The notes under the pieces were generated by a model. The model made no database searches. It was not told the origin of the DNA and saw only the letters and a program-made list of their open reading frames with translations. Made by a program: the position numbers and the translations under genes. From Diphasiastrum complanatum (lineage: Eukaryota > Streptophyta > Lycopodiopsida > Lycopodiales > Lycopodiaceae), in NCBI GenBank assembly GCA_029204225.1, contig CM055094.1, positions 12,563,314 through 12,627,313 of the forward strand: a stretch of 64,000 nucleotides of DNA. Reading direction: 5' to 3'. Shown here piece by piece: positions 1-10,942 of this stretch. Position 1 is the stretch's first letter, and each line of letters opens with the position of its first letter.

Positions 1-1755
1 AACCATTCAATCTTGATAGACTTAATTGCTCCTAATTAACCGAAGATTTTAGGCTGAATAACAGTACACAAGCATTCCTTGATTACAATCTGTAAAGGTA
101 AGCAAATTCCTCATAAGTAAACAATCTCAATAATGTATAGAAGCAAAGAAATTTAGAGTTCAAATAACATATCTAAATCCATAACTTCCCCAATTGATCA
201 AGAATTACTCACTATCTTAAGAATTACTCACTATATTAAGAATCATCATATTCTCCTATAATCTTCTATTGTCCACTAAGTATCCATTTATGATTCCTCA
301 ATCATAACATTTGGAATCTTATGATTCGTCAATTTATAGGCCCTTCCAAAAGCATACTTAATCATTAAAAGATACTGGAATATATGTTCAACATACCACT
401 CAGGAAATATAAGAATCATTCTGAAATCTTTTCCATAAGGAAAATTACTAGATTCCAAGAATATTTCAATCCGATTCTTAACCAGATTATGAGTTTTAAG
501 TTCTACAATCAATCTAGTAATTTAAGACCATTATAACATTTATTTTAACAATATAAACTTTATATAATCACCTAGAACCACGTCTACAGATTACAAAGTT
601 CTGCTGAATTTCAACTGAATTCAGTGGTTATCCTTGACATTAGTTAGATTCTGTCATCCACCAATATGAGCTCACTAGGATATAGTCAGTAAGTTAGGAT
701 ATTCCTTATTCAAGAAATATTCTATATCAAGAATCTCCTATATTCTAGGCACACAATTCTCATAGATGAGTCTAGATGACTCACAATCATGTGTCTTATA
801 AGCAATATAGAACAGATCTAACAGTTCTCCATGAATTCTCTTCACACTGTTTATTTATCCAATTAACTTCTATTCAGGAGTAATCCAATTACTCAAGTCA
901 ATTGTACATGATGTAGAAATCTTAAAGTCTAGGTGCAGATCTCAATTATACATGTATAACACCACATTTAGATCTTTTCTAAGCCATAAATAAGTTAATG
1001 AATTATCCTTTCCACAGAAAGAGACATTAACCTACAGGTAACTGTTCCACACATTACTTGTTCATATGTCCATGTACTCTGACTAGTTTAAGTATACAAT
1101 ATAAACTCAGTACATAGGAAACACATAGTAGATCCACAAGATTAAGATGTACATAAGCAACTTATCCAACTATGTTCCTATACATAAACATAGGCTATAA
1201 ACTGACAGATATCCACAATCTGCATATGTTACTCACATAATTCACTGAGGATTAACCTGCAAGTAATTGTTCCTCACATTACTTGTTCATATGTCTATGC
1301 ACACGAACTAGTTTAAGTATACGATATAAACTCAGTACATAGGAAACACATAGTAGATCCACAAGATTAAGATGTACATAAGCAACATATCCAACTATGT
1401 TCATATACATAAACATAGGCTATCAACTGACAGATGTCCATAATCTGCATATGTTACTCACATAAACTCATTGAGAATCTTGCAACTCAGCTAGAAAAGA
1501 ACTCTATTTCTCATAAGTAAATAACATATCTAAAAAATCTTTGAAGTGAATAATTCCACATCACAAGTTTTCCAACCCTCTAACTCTTATTAACAAAATT
1601 CCTTCAATCAATCAGCCTACAAACATATCTTAACATACAAACCAAGATTAGGCTAACTTATACATACATCTTTGGACATAGAGTTAAGATTAAAGCTTTA
1701 TTCCTCTGATCCAATCCATATCATAATGGTACTTGGTAACAATCAGTGAACCTTA
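1..1755. repeat. Dispersed AT-rich repeat R1, copy 1
   Basis: This AT-rich stretch has no credible gene; the short minus-strand frame at 288-512 has no recognisable motif. Much of it aligns by eye with about 31900-33380, with shared phrases such as aagtatccatttatgat, acacatagtagatcc and taaataacatatct. It carries an internal tandem duplication (1026-1475). It ends abruptly at about 1755, where a copia gag begins. It may be the LTR or untranslated region of a gypsy element, since copy 2 lies next to a chromodomain gypsy 3' end, but this is inference. The left end is outside the window. Confidence 0.6.
1026..1475. repeat. Tandem duplication, period about 225 bp, two units
   Basis: Unit 1 runs from attaacct at 1026 to about 1250 and unit 2 from attaacct at 1251 to about 1475. 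Both contain acataggaaacacatagtag, agattaagatgtacataagc and gcatatgttactcacataa in the same order with few substitutions. The related R1 copy at 32.9-33.1 kb has only one unit, so the duplication is probably local to copy 1. Confidence 0.85.
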
Positions 1756-1764
1756 ATTTAATCG

Positions 1765-2397
1765 TTACCACGACTTCCCATATTTATGAATATCACACAG
1801 CTCAATACCCCCAACCAATGAGGTCATTCTTGCCTTGGTGTGGAGCATTCCACACTCTTTAGCCACTAATACACTGTGAAGTTTTTCTATAGTTGGCAAA
1901 GTGTCTTGAATGGCAAAATTTTGGACCAAATTTGCAAAGTCATCTCCTAGACCATTAAGAACAATTTGTACAAGCTCTCCATCTTGAATCTTCTCTCCAA
2001 TGGAAGCCAACTCCCTATTTAGAGACTTGATTCTAAGCACATAATTATGTGCACTTTCATCACTTCTCTTCATGCTTTGCAAACTCTGATTTCTAGGCAT
2101 CGAAGTGTTACTAGATTCATAGATTGATTTTATAGAGTTACAAGCCTCTTTAGAACTAGTACATGCTGATACTTCTCTCAACAAATCATTGCTTACATTC
2201 ATCTTCACACAATGAAGTGCAACCATAGATCTCTTCTTGTATCTAGCTAACTCCTGTGCACCTAGAGATTCATCTTCATCTTCAATCAAAAAATCAGGGA
2301 GCACCATGAGTGACTCCATCCTAACTTTCCAAATAGCATAACTAGTAGAATTCAATCTCTCACTAGCTTCTAGAAGGTATGCTCCAATAGATCCCAT
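1765..2397 (-). pseudogene. Ty1/copia gag (UBN2 type), C-terminally truncated
   Basis: The 210-residue frame starts MGSIGAYLLEASERLNSTSY. It has the usual copia gag pattern: a Y-x-I-W-K-x-R-M-E motif near residue 20, a central helical region with ALHCVKMNVSNDLLREV, and an LVQIVLNGLGDDFANLVQNF block near residue 145. Gag forms the particle around the element RNA. It is clearly related to the gag at 41722-42349. The zinc knuckle, protease and pol that should follow on the minus strand are missing, because R1 begins at about 1755. The last part of the frame has no gag similarity and is probably read-through. The primer site and LTR lie upstream on the same strand. Confidence 0.8.
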
Positions 2398-3012
2398 CTT
2401 ACTAGTGAATTCTACACATAAGAAATAGATTGGATTGACCTGAAACTCACAAAGGTTTCACACTTGTAGTGTTTCACTCAAATTTGATTCTAATCCAACA
2501 AATGGACTTGTAATCAAAGTTCTATCACTCCCTCACAAAGTTGGAATGAAGATAAGATGATGTGAAATCTACTTTCAAACAAATCTTGCCAATCTTGGCT
2601 ATTTTTGGACAAAAAAATGACTTAATCTCTCTCTCACTTTAATGTACTTTCAAGACCTGTAAAAAAAGTTTAGAGGACCTGATTTTAGCCTAGATTAATT
2701 AGTTCTTATGGAACAAATTCAAATCTAATCAATGGCACTTGATCTTGGTAGCTTATCCTAGGATTCCCATCAAAAATTACATCAAAAGCTCTCAAATTGA
2801 ATTTATGGTGACCAAATGAATATGGTGCATTTAATGTAGGCTCAGAAGTGCCCAAACATGGGAACAATATGGATTTTGATCCCTCTGGAGTTTCAGATCA
2901 AAACCCCTCACCAAAACTTGGCTTCTAGGTCACCCTCACAAGACTAGTTTCTAGCACCAAAAACTGCTAAAAATGGATTTGCATGGATATACGATCATAG
3001 TTCTTGTATTTG
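2398..3012 (-). other. Copia leader between primer site and gag
   Basis: No reading frame. It lies between the primer site and the gag start and is best read as the 5' untranslated leader of the same minus-strand copia element. Confidence 0.55.
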
Positions 3013-3024
3013 GCTCTGATACCA
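3013..3024 (-). promoter_or_regulatory. Copia primer binding site (initiator Met tRNA)
   Basis: The minus strand reads TGGTATCAGAGC, the standard plant copia primer site complementary to the 3' end of initiator methionine tRNA. It abuts an LTR end at 3025 and precedes the gag at 1765-2397. Confidence 0.9.
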
Positions 3025-3746
3025 TGTGAAAGTACTATACTTTAGGACCATAAATGGATCTACAAAAGATCCACAAGAGTGATTGGATGCTTGCTTAACA
3101 ATCTATCAAAAAACTAGACCCAAAAAAGTTGATCTAGATTGGCAATTTGACAAACAACATGCATTAACAACAAAAGCATTAATCAACATTAAAATCCGAG
3201 CCCACACATGCAAGTCACAGCTTGCTATACGGCCTGTAGACTGAGAATGAAGTAGAAATGAATTTGGTTTCATTTGGATCACAAAAACTCAGTGTACATA
3301 GTGAACTAGCTTGAGATTGCCAATGAGCTCCAAAAATATTCTATCTTCTCACTATGGGAGCTTGGAATACATAGCAAATTCGACTTCATTTTTGAAGTTA
3401 GGTGGATTTCCAGCATGTAATGAGGAAGTTAACTCAGCCTTTTTGCCCTAAAATAAAACGCTAGTCTATTTCCTAGAGTCATGCTTGGTAGATAGCTAGT
3501 TGGTGAACTTTCACCTTAAATCTAGGATTTAGGTCCTATAAAGTAGGAATCACTACCAAAATGACATGACCAACCCTATGGACTTGACCTAACCTACATT
3601 TGTAGTGGATTGCCATGTGGCATCTTGGCCTCACATGTGTGGAATCCACTTATGTACAAAATTTACATTATACTACATGGTTTTTGATCAAGCTAGATTT
3701 GCCAATTTTTGGCAATTCTTCATTTGTATTTCTTGGTAAAAAAATT
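3025..3746 (-). repeat. Copia 5' LTR, interrupted by gypsy element
   Basis: LTR sequence starts at TG directly next to the primer site. The other end is not visible because a gypsy LTR begins at 3747, so the copia LTR probably resumes after 15552. The segment near 3634-3725 (cacatgtgtggaatcc ... caagctagatttgccaattt) resembles 43790-43870, which suggests a second fragment of this LTR family there. Confidence 0.55.
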
Positions 3747-4492
3747 TGTAGTGGGTTTCCTTCCTTGCCTAACCTGAATCCAAGATCTAGTCAATCTAGC
3801 ATCAAAGAGACGGAGTTAGTGGCACGCATAGGTTCGTTTCCATGAGAGCGATAGTATAGTTCAGATCTCAACATGAATGGAGGATCTAACACTAACATCC
3901 ATTAACACTAAGCATTAACACTACATCCATTAACCCTACTTCCATTAATCCTAAATCCACAACAATGATAGAAACTTACTCTTCTCTCTCTCTCTCTCCC
4001 TTTCTCTCTCACAAAAAGCATAAGAAATAGCAATCTTAATAATGATCAGATCCAACAATTAGCAAAATCCAAAGAAAGCATGAGAAATGGAGGAAAAGAG
4101 AGGAAGAGCAAGGACATTCATCAATCCATTTCTAAAGAGAACCAATCTGCTTTATTGAAATGAGGAAATGAACATGAGGAGCAACTCGAGTTGGTCCCTT
4201 TTTATGGTAGAGAAGAGGACCCTGGCCTCTGAATCCTATTGGTCCAGTCTTGTCTCTCTTTTTATTCAAATTTAAAAAAGTGTGGGAACCATCAAAATTG
4301 GAGGGAAACCCAACTTTATTCACTAACTTGACATTTAGGCCCTGCGACATTAAAAGTCCCGCAAAAAGGCCTAAAGTCCTTTATCAAATAATTATGTGAT
4401 CATCGGGTTGGACCTACACACACAGGGTGCCAAATCCCTCTCACTTATTAACTAGGGTTAGGGTTGCCTTGGGATCCGCAAATCCTCCAACA
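3747..4492 (-). repeat. Gypsy 3' LTR
   Basis: It starts tgtagtgggttt and ends cctccaaca, and is matched nearly base for base by 14814-15552. It contains a CT-rich run near 3980-4012 and the phrase ccctttttatggtag. On the minus strand it lies downstream of the polypurine tract, so it is the 3' LTR. Confidence 0.9.
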
Positions 4493-4510
4493 GTATCCCC
4501 CACCAAAACT
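4493..4510 (-). promoter_or_regulatory. Gypsy polypurine tract
   Basis: The minus strand reads TTTTGGTGGGGGATAC immediately before the 3' LTR. This G-rich tract is the expected plus-strand primer of reverse transcription. Confidence 0.7.
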
Positions 4511-4543
4511 GGTGGCGGTCCCAACGACACCTGCAATATGCAA

Positions 4544-6846
4544 TTATTGGGGACTTTTATTGGCTTCGCGCCGAATCTTAATTAAATGATACTGCAGCTT
4601 CTCCATAAAGTCAAGGCATGCAATATTGAAATCCAAATTATGCGGCAGGAACAACGGTGGGCTCCGGCAATCCACTTGGAAGTTGTCCATGAGATAAAGC
4701 GGGATTCCCAAGAGCCTCCCACCATAGCCGCACGAAAATATAGTCGAGCAATCGGCAGCTGATCTTTGATTTGCTCTGAGGCCATTGGCTTATTTGGATC
4801 AAATGCCAAGGTAGGAAGGCAATCGTCCTATTTGGTTGCCACTGACGCCAACAGAGTTAGATCTTTTGCAAACATTGCCGATTGTCACATTGTTGGATCC
4901 GGAGAGTGGACATACAGTCTCTGATATGCTTGTAAGGCCCGGTGAGAATCCATTGAAATATTCCAACTGTGAGACTGGTGGATGTTTGGCCAAGTGGACG
5001 TATGGATGGTGATTTTATTCATAGCCAATCCCAAATCTTTTCATTTTTGTCTTCGTGGCATTGGCATGTAATAAGGATCTACCCGCAACTGGCGAGGGTT
5101 GGCGACGTAACTCCTAATTGATTCCGGAGTTTTCTCAAAAATCGTGATTCTCCATGCTGGCTGCTCTCCCAGTGTAGGTATTTTGTCCAATTCTTTTCCG
5201 GCCTCGATCTTGGAGGTCTTAAATTTGAGAACCCATCCACCATGCAAGGACTCATGTGGATGCTGCTTTAGGAAGGTCTGGATCTGGTCCTCGACGCTGA
5301 TGGGCCTTTTGAATAAATGGCCTGTCCTTGATGAGGATGGACCCACTTGTACTGCCAGTATAGTTGGCAGTTGATCTGCTAGATCTGGAGCTCCCCTCTG
5401 GTCCATGCTCAAATGAACCCCTGTATCCATCTGTACAGCTTCTTGGCGTGAAGGGGAGCATTGTGACATGACCAGGACGAAGATTTGTGGTCCGGCTTCC
5501 AACACTTGAGCGGTGGCTTTTTCATAGGCGTTGATGGTCTCTTTTGCCTTTTCCAACTCGGTTGAAGATGCTCCTTTGAACCTATCAAAGTGGCCTTGGA
5601 ATCCCTGAAGGGTCACTTTGTATGTTTCCACTTTCTTGAACAAATATGCAATCTCCGTCGGTGTGACCGGATGATCGGGTATTTGTGTTTGCATATACGC
5701 ATCACGCTCAAGGGTGGTCACATCCAATTCACCTTGAAGCCGTGTGCGATTTTGTTTGGTCATTTGTAATTGCCCCTTCAGCAGCTGCACCTGTTGCTTG
5801 GCTTCTTGCACTACCTTATCTACCTGATCTTGTGCGATTGTTAGGGCATTTTGCAGGGAGCTGATGTAGGTTTCCAAGCGATCAACTTGTTGCTGGGCCA
5901 ATGTCTTTTTGCTTTATGCCTTTTCTTCATGTTGCTTGGCTATCTTCACCTCTCGATCCAGTTGGACAATTTTTTGGCTAATCAGAGTGTTTTTAGATCC
6001 TAAAACAAAAATCCTCTACACCATTTTTTTTTTTTATCCAGCATAGACTGGATCACTTGCCCAAGGCTTGAAACTAACCCGAGAGCATCACCAGAATCGA
6101 CAGTCATGGAGGTGGCAGCAGCAGGAGACCCTGATGGTACTGTCCGTGGTAGGTGTGGAATAGGTGCCAAAGTCTCTTCTTCTTCAAAAATATCCTCGTC
6201 TTCAAACCCTTCAGGCACCGTGGCATCGAACTGCTTTGGTGACTTGACAACTGTGTCGACCCGAAGTGTGGCTGGGCTACCTTGTGTGGGTGGTTGCTGA
6301 CTGGCATCTTCGACACCAACAATAGCTTCATGGATATGTCTGAATCCTCTTCCAGGGGATTGGGGTTCAAAGGGTGTTGGGCTCTGAGGCATTTCAAAGA
6401 TTTCGGTGGCCCCAAGGGGGTCGAAATCATCGAAAATATCCATGAAGAACTATGTGTTGGGTGAGGTTGCTTCGGTGTGTGGGGGTGAGGCGGCCTGGGC
6501 AGCTGTGATGGGAATGGTCAGCCCAATGGTCACAGATTGTCCTTGTATGGGAGCAGAGGCGAGGGAAGCATCAGAGGCAAGGGGAATGGGAAGTTCAGTG
6601 CGAACAACAGCAGGGGGTGGAAGCGCAACTGACGAGGTATGCCTAGTACGACGTCGTGATGAGGAAGGCGAGTCAGGAATTACGATCTCGTTGCATGGAC
6701 GACGACGACTATGAGAACTTGAGGCCCCGCAAGGGTCATCCACTGAGTAACCATGCTTGTGCTAGGAAGAATCATGATGTCCGTTGCAGATGGGACATCA
6801 CGATGGATAGTATAGCTCGGAGACTGGGAAGTATCGGTAGAAGACA
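4544..6846 (-). pseudogene. ORF-X: decayed extra ORF downstream of integrase
   Basis: Frame fragments on the minus strand appear to make one protein of about 760 codons. The likely start is MSSTDTSQSPSYTIHRD at 6846. A Ser/Pro-rich part follows (6743-6450), then an acidic part with FEDEDIFEEEE (6443-6000); these two share a frame and are split by one TAG. Next comes a coiled coil rich in Gln/Glu/Leu (about 5980-5540), then a region ending PYYMPMPRRQK at 5041. The last piece contains MDNFQVDCRSPP and ends KIRREANKSPQ at 4544. Breaks seen: frameshifts near 6745, at a poly-T run near 6024-6035, and between 5041 and 4690, plus single TAG and TAA codons. I do not recognise the family. Extra frames in this place occur in some plant gypsy lineages, often called env-like. 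No signal peptide or membrane segment is evident. Confidence 0.6.
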
Positions 6847-6925
6847 TGATGATCAGAAAGGAATTATAACCGTGTGAGAATGTATCAGAAGGCAATGCAG
6901 GAAATTTGGAAGGCTTTGGTCGCAA

Positions 6926-7660
6926 GAAAAATTCGCAAGAGCTTCGCTAGCACAAGTGAGGAATGAATCGAATTCAGCCAACTTATAGGTGAATTTGGTG
7001 GGTCCATTACACTGAACAGTAGTTGGGCTGATCAGTTCTGTACAAAAATTTACAGGCTTGTACAGTACTATAAAAATAGGCCATAAAAATCTCGGTGAAG
7101 GTTTCTAGGGATCTGAACCTATCAGGCGAACGTTTTCCAGGGCTGGCAAAGGATGAACCTTCGCCCAGGTACTGTCATAAATGTTTTTTTCCACAATCTG
7201 AACCTAAGGACAACCTAATTTTGACATTTTAAGATCATCTAGCAGGTCAGCGAAGGTTCATAATGACATTATGATGCTCGGCGAAGGTTCCCAAAATGGC
7301 ATATCACTGAACATTTTCCTGACTGAAAAATTGAATTTTCTCTTGTCAGAAATCTTCGCCCACCTCAATTTAGATAAATCAAGGGTGGATGTACGGTTTG
7401 AGAGCTCAGCAAAAGTTTCTGATACTATATTGGCCAAATCGGCCCAAAACAGTGGTTTTCTAAGTCATTTTCCATAACAATACTGTGCTTCCGTTTCCTT
7501 ATGCTGATGACTTCTTGACTTTTGCTCATCAGTCTTTCCTTATTTTTTTTTTAACTGTCTTTTTCCAAAAAAAGTCAACAACTTAAATACTGAAAACAAA
7601 AAATTGAAAAACAAATAAAATGAGAAAAATATATTGAGATCAGGCTTGCTGATTTGGCGG
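6926..7660. promoter_or_regulatory. Spacer with clustered GGCGAAGGTT-like motif
   Basis: A noncoding spacer between integrase and ORF-X. Between about 7091 and 7362 it holds at least five copies of a motif near tcggcgaaggttc, in both orientations (about 7091, 7156 reversed, 7249, 7278, 7351 reversed). The same motif is clustered in the 5' leader of the same element. It may be a promoter or RNA-level signal for ORF-X, which is inference. Confidence 0.5.
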
Positions 7661-7666
7661 AGCAGG

Positions 7667-8704
7667 CTACCAAAACTTGCATAATCCGTTGTCATTTACC
7701 GAAGTATCATATCGTTTCCCATCCAAGTTCTCAAGAATTACTGCGCCATAGTTCAGGATTTCCTTCACTTTATACGGGCCTTGCCCAGTAAACTTCAACT
7801 TACCCTTGATCAGCTTGGTTTTGTACATCAATGCAAGATCTCCTACTTCCAGATCTTTCTTATGCAATCATCGATTGTGCCATGCCTTGCGGCGGGCTTT
7901 CTCTGTTGCTAAGGCATGAACTGCCATCAATCGGGTTTCACATAATTTGTGCAATGCATCGTGGCGAAGTTGTAAAAACTGATCTTCATTTAATCGTTCC
8001 GTTGCTGCTATGCATAAAGATGGGATTAAAAATTCAATTGTCATAACAGCATCTTGACCATAAACCAGTTGAAAAGGTGTTTGATTTGTACTATTTTTGT
8101 AAGCAGTTCTAAATGCCAATAATGCTGCATACAGTTTATGTTCCCAATCAGACCGACTCGCTTCAACTGTCTTTGTCATAATGGTGCAGAGAATCTTATT
8201 GGAAGATTCAGCTTGGCCATTCCCTCTGGGATAACAGGGAGTACTAAATCTGTGTATAACAAAAAAATCTTCCAGTAAACACTTTATTGTTTGATTAACA
8301 AAGTGTGTACCCGGATCACTGACAATTTTGATCGGACATCCAAATCTGACTATAATATTTTCATATAGAAACTTAGCTGTAGATTTTGCATCAGCTACTT
8401 TGACAGCTTTGGCTTCAACCCACTTGGTCATATAATCAGTTGCGACGATAATGTATCAGGCCTAAGATCCTTGAGCAGCGGGATGAATAGGACCAACATA
8501 ATCCAGTCCCCATTTTTCAAACAGTGCTTGCGATAAAACCGGATGTAAGGGTTCATAATTCTGTCGAGTAGGCCGTCGTGCTCGCTGGCAGACATCACAT
8601 GTTTGAATAAAATTTTCTGTGTCCTTATGAAGCGTAGGCCACCAACAACCGGATTGCAAAAGTTTGCGAACAGTAATATCTGTAGAGAAGTGTCCTCCAT
8701 CCAT
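7667..8704 (-). pseudogene. Gypsy integrase with GPY module
   Basis: Three frame segments in one frame (8704-8462, 8431-7868, 7867-7667) are separated by stops. They show the H-H-C-C zinc module (CDVCQRARRP), the core start EKWGLDYVGPIHP with its first Asp, the second Asp in IVSDPGTHFVNQ, the Glu in GNGQAESSNK, and a C-terminal GQGPYKVKEIL module. Integrase inserts element DNA into the host genome. No chromodomain follows. The catalytic triad is present, but the stops near 8455 and 7868 prevent a full protein. Confidence 0.85.
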
Positions 8705-9051
8705 GCCATCATGTGAAACATGATTAGATCTGGTACTTCATGCGGTAAAACACATCTTCGTAAAATATTATCTGATCCACGACGATACAATTGTCCTACA
8801 ATTAATTGATAAGGTTGAGCCTTATGAATCAATTGTCTTTTCTGTACTTTTGTCAAAGAGTCATTCAGTTGTCCTAGCATCATGTACTCAACAATATATG
8901 TCGCCCACTCAAGTACTGCTTCAACATAGAACAACGCAGCATATGGCAGTTCATCATCCACTTCAGTATTAACTGGTGCGGATTCAATTTGTGAAACTTG
9001 ATCGGCTTGATAATGTTGCTTCCCCTTTTTTGACCACAATTCAAAAGTCAA
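8705..9051 (-). pseudogene. RNase H to integrase connection
   Basis: The frame from 9051 carries the region between RNase H and integrase, with phrases such as QLIVGQLYRRGSDNILRRCV that normally precede the zinc module. A frameshift near 8700 moves the reading into the integrase frame at 8704. Confidence 0.7.
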
Positions 9052-9101
9052 ATTTAGTCAATAATAATAACCACCTTGCAATACGTCCAGTATTACACGT
9101 C

Positions 9102-9680
9102 TTATTTACCAAGTAAAGTAACGGTTGATGATCCGTATTCCATGAGATAGTGACAAAATTTTCGAACAGAAAAAATCATGGCTAGCGCTTCACGTTCTGT
9201 TGTTGAATAATTCTTCTCTGGATCTGTAAGCTGTCTGCTTGCAAATCGTATAGGATAATCCTTCTTATAGTCACCTGGCTGCGTCAAAACTGATCCAATG
9301 GCGTATTTTGAGACATCCGTATGAACATGAAACTCTAATGTCCAATCTGGAGAACGCAATATTGGTGCTGAAGATAATGCTTTTTTTAACTTTTCAAAGG
9401 CTTCTAACGCCTCTACTGTCCAAATAGGAACAATAGTTAATTTGTATATAGGTTGTGCTAAACCCGCAAAGAAGATAATAAAATTTTGATTGTAGTTCGC
9501 ATGACCCATAGACATATAAACTCCTTGAATTGTTGCTGGTAGTGGCAATTCCACAATAACTTTGATCTTAGAGTAATCGGTGGCAATACCATGTCTTGAT
9601 ATCACATGTCTAAGCACCACTCTGTGAGAAACCATATCTTGCATTTTTCTGGATTTAGAGAAATCTGATATTTGCGACAT
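9102..9680 (-). pseudogene. Gypsy RNase H and RT thumb
   Basis: The 192-residue frame includes the RT connection (WTVEALEAFEKLKKALSSAP), the RNase H first Asp in FHVHTDVSKYAIGSVL, and the Glu region in STTEREALAMIFSVRKF. RNase H removes the RNA template during reverse transcription. It is out of frame with the RT at 9602-10045 and with the segment that follows, so there are frameshifts near 9650 and 9090. The first residues of the frame are probably out-of-frame read-through. Confidence 0.85.
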
Positions 9681-10930
9681 ATTTCAAAGACTTTCTCCAA
9701 TCGATCCAGGTGGTCTGTATCTGTACTATGAACTCCCAAGTCGTCCAAGTAAATCTCAAAAAATTTCTGCAGATAATCTTTAAAGGCAAATTGCATTACT
9801 CTTTGGTATGAACTTGGTGCATTACAGAGTCCAAACGGCATTATTTTGTAAGCATAGGTGCCCCATTCTATTGCAAAAGCAGTTTTGTGGCAATCGATAG
9901 GTGCAATCTTAACATGGTTGTAACCACTAAATCCATCCAAGAAACTATAAGCTTTCGCTCCAGCAAGGCGATCCAAAATGCTTTCAGTAAAAGGTAACGA
10001 AAAGTGATCCTTCCGTGTCACTTTATTCAATGCTTTGAGATTCACACAGATTCGTAATTTCTCATTTTTCTTAGGAACAATGACAATCGGTGAAATCTAT
10101 TCGGTATGCTCGATCTCATAAATGAAATTGGCATCAAGCAATCTCTGAAGTTCTTTCTTTATCAGATGTGCCACATTAGGATTACAGCGATAGAACTTTG
10201 TAACCTTTGGTACTGCATCAGATACTAAAGGTATGGTATGTTTAATGACTGATGTCGAAATACCCTTCAAATCTTGATAAGTCCATGCAAAACAATCTTG
10301 ATACTTAATAAGTAGCAAACGGAGTGCTTGATACTGTTTAGGAGTAAGTTGTGATCCCACTTGTACAATCTTTTCTGATTCTCCTGGTTCTGCAAGATTC
10401 ATTGGCTGCGTCCTAGCTGGGCCATCGTAAACCTCTTTAGATTTTGGCATGTGTTCTTCAGGTTCACGATGTGCTTTAGGTAACATGATAACCACATCAT
10501 CCAGTGTATAACGTTTAAAATGCTCTGGCATATCATGCTGGACTACATTTGCTTGTTCTTTTTCGAAAGGACTTGTCTTGGATCTTCGTTTAGTCTTCTT
10601 TGCAGGAATTGATCGTGGAGGTGATGACTTCCGGGATGGTAAATCTTTCTTCTCAAGTGAAGACTTCCTAGACAATGATGTCTTGCTGGAGATCTGACTT
10701 GAAGAATCATTCTTGAATTTTCCTTTGTCTTTATCCAATAGAGGTGGCACTTCCTTTAAATCAAACTTTTGAGGGGGATTTTCCCATTTCAAGACCGTAT
10801 CATAATGTTGCTTTGCTTGTTTATTTGTCATTGAACCTGTCATCCTGTCTCCCTTCAATATAACTACTTTGGGCGATTTGATTGTTGGTTCATCAGAAAC
10901 ATTACGCACTCCAAATCTGGTCAGATCCAT
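9602..10930 (-). pseudogene. Gypsy linker and reverse transcriptase
   Basis: Two segments in the same frame (10930-10097 and 10045-9602) are split by one stop. The first holds a basic Ser/Lys-rich linker and the RT start (LLDANFIYEIEHTE). The second has the RT core: LRICVNLKALNKVTRKDHF, FLDGFSGYNHVKIAP, and the catalytic box FFEIYLDDLGVHS with both Asp residues. It copies element RNA into DNA. It continues the gag-protease frame upstream with only single stops between. Confidence 0.88.
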
Positions 10931-10942
10931 ATGATATAGAAT

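Noticed and set aside
5144-5374. Plus-strand frames in ORF-X (also 6106-6877)
   Set aside because: They are shadows of the minus-strand coiled-coil and acidic regions.
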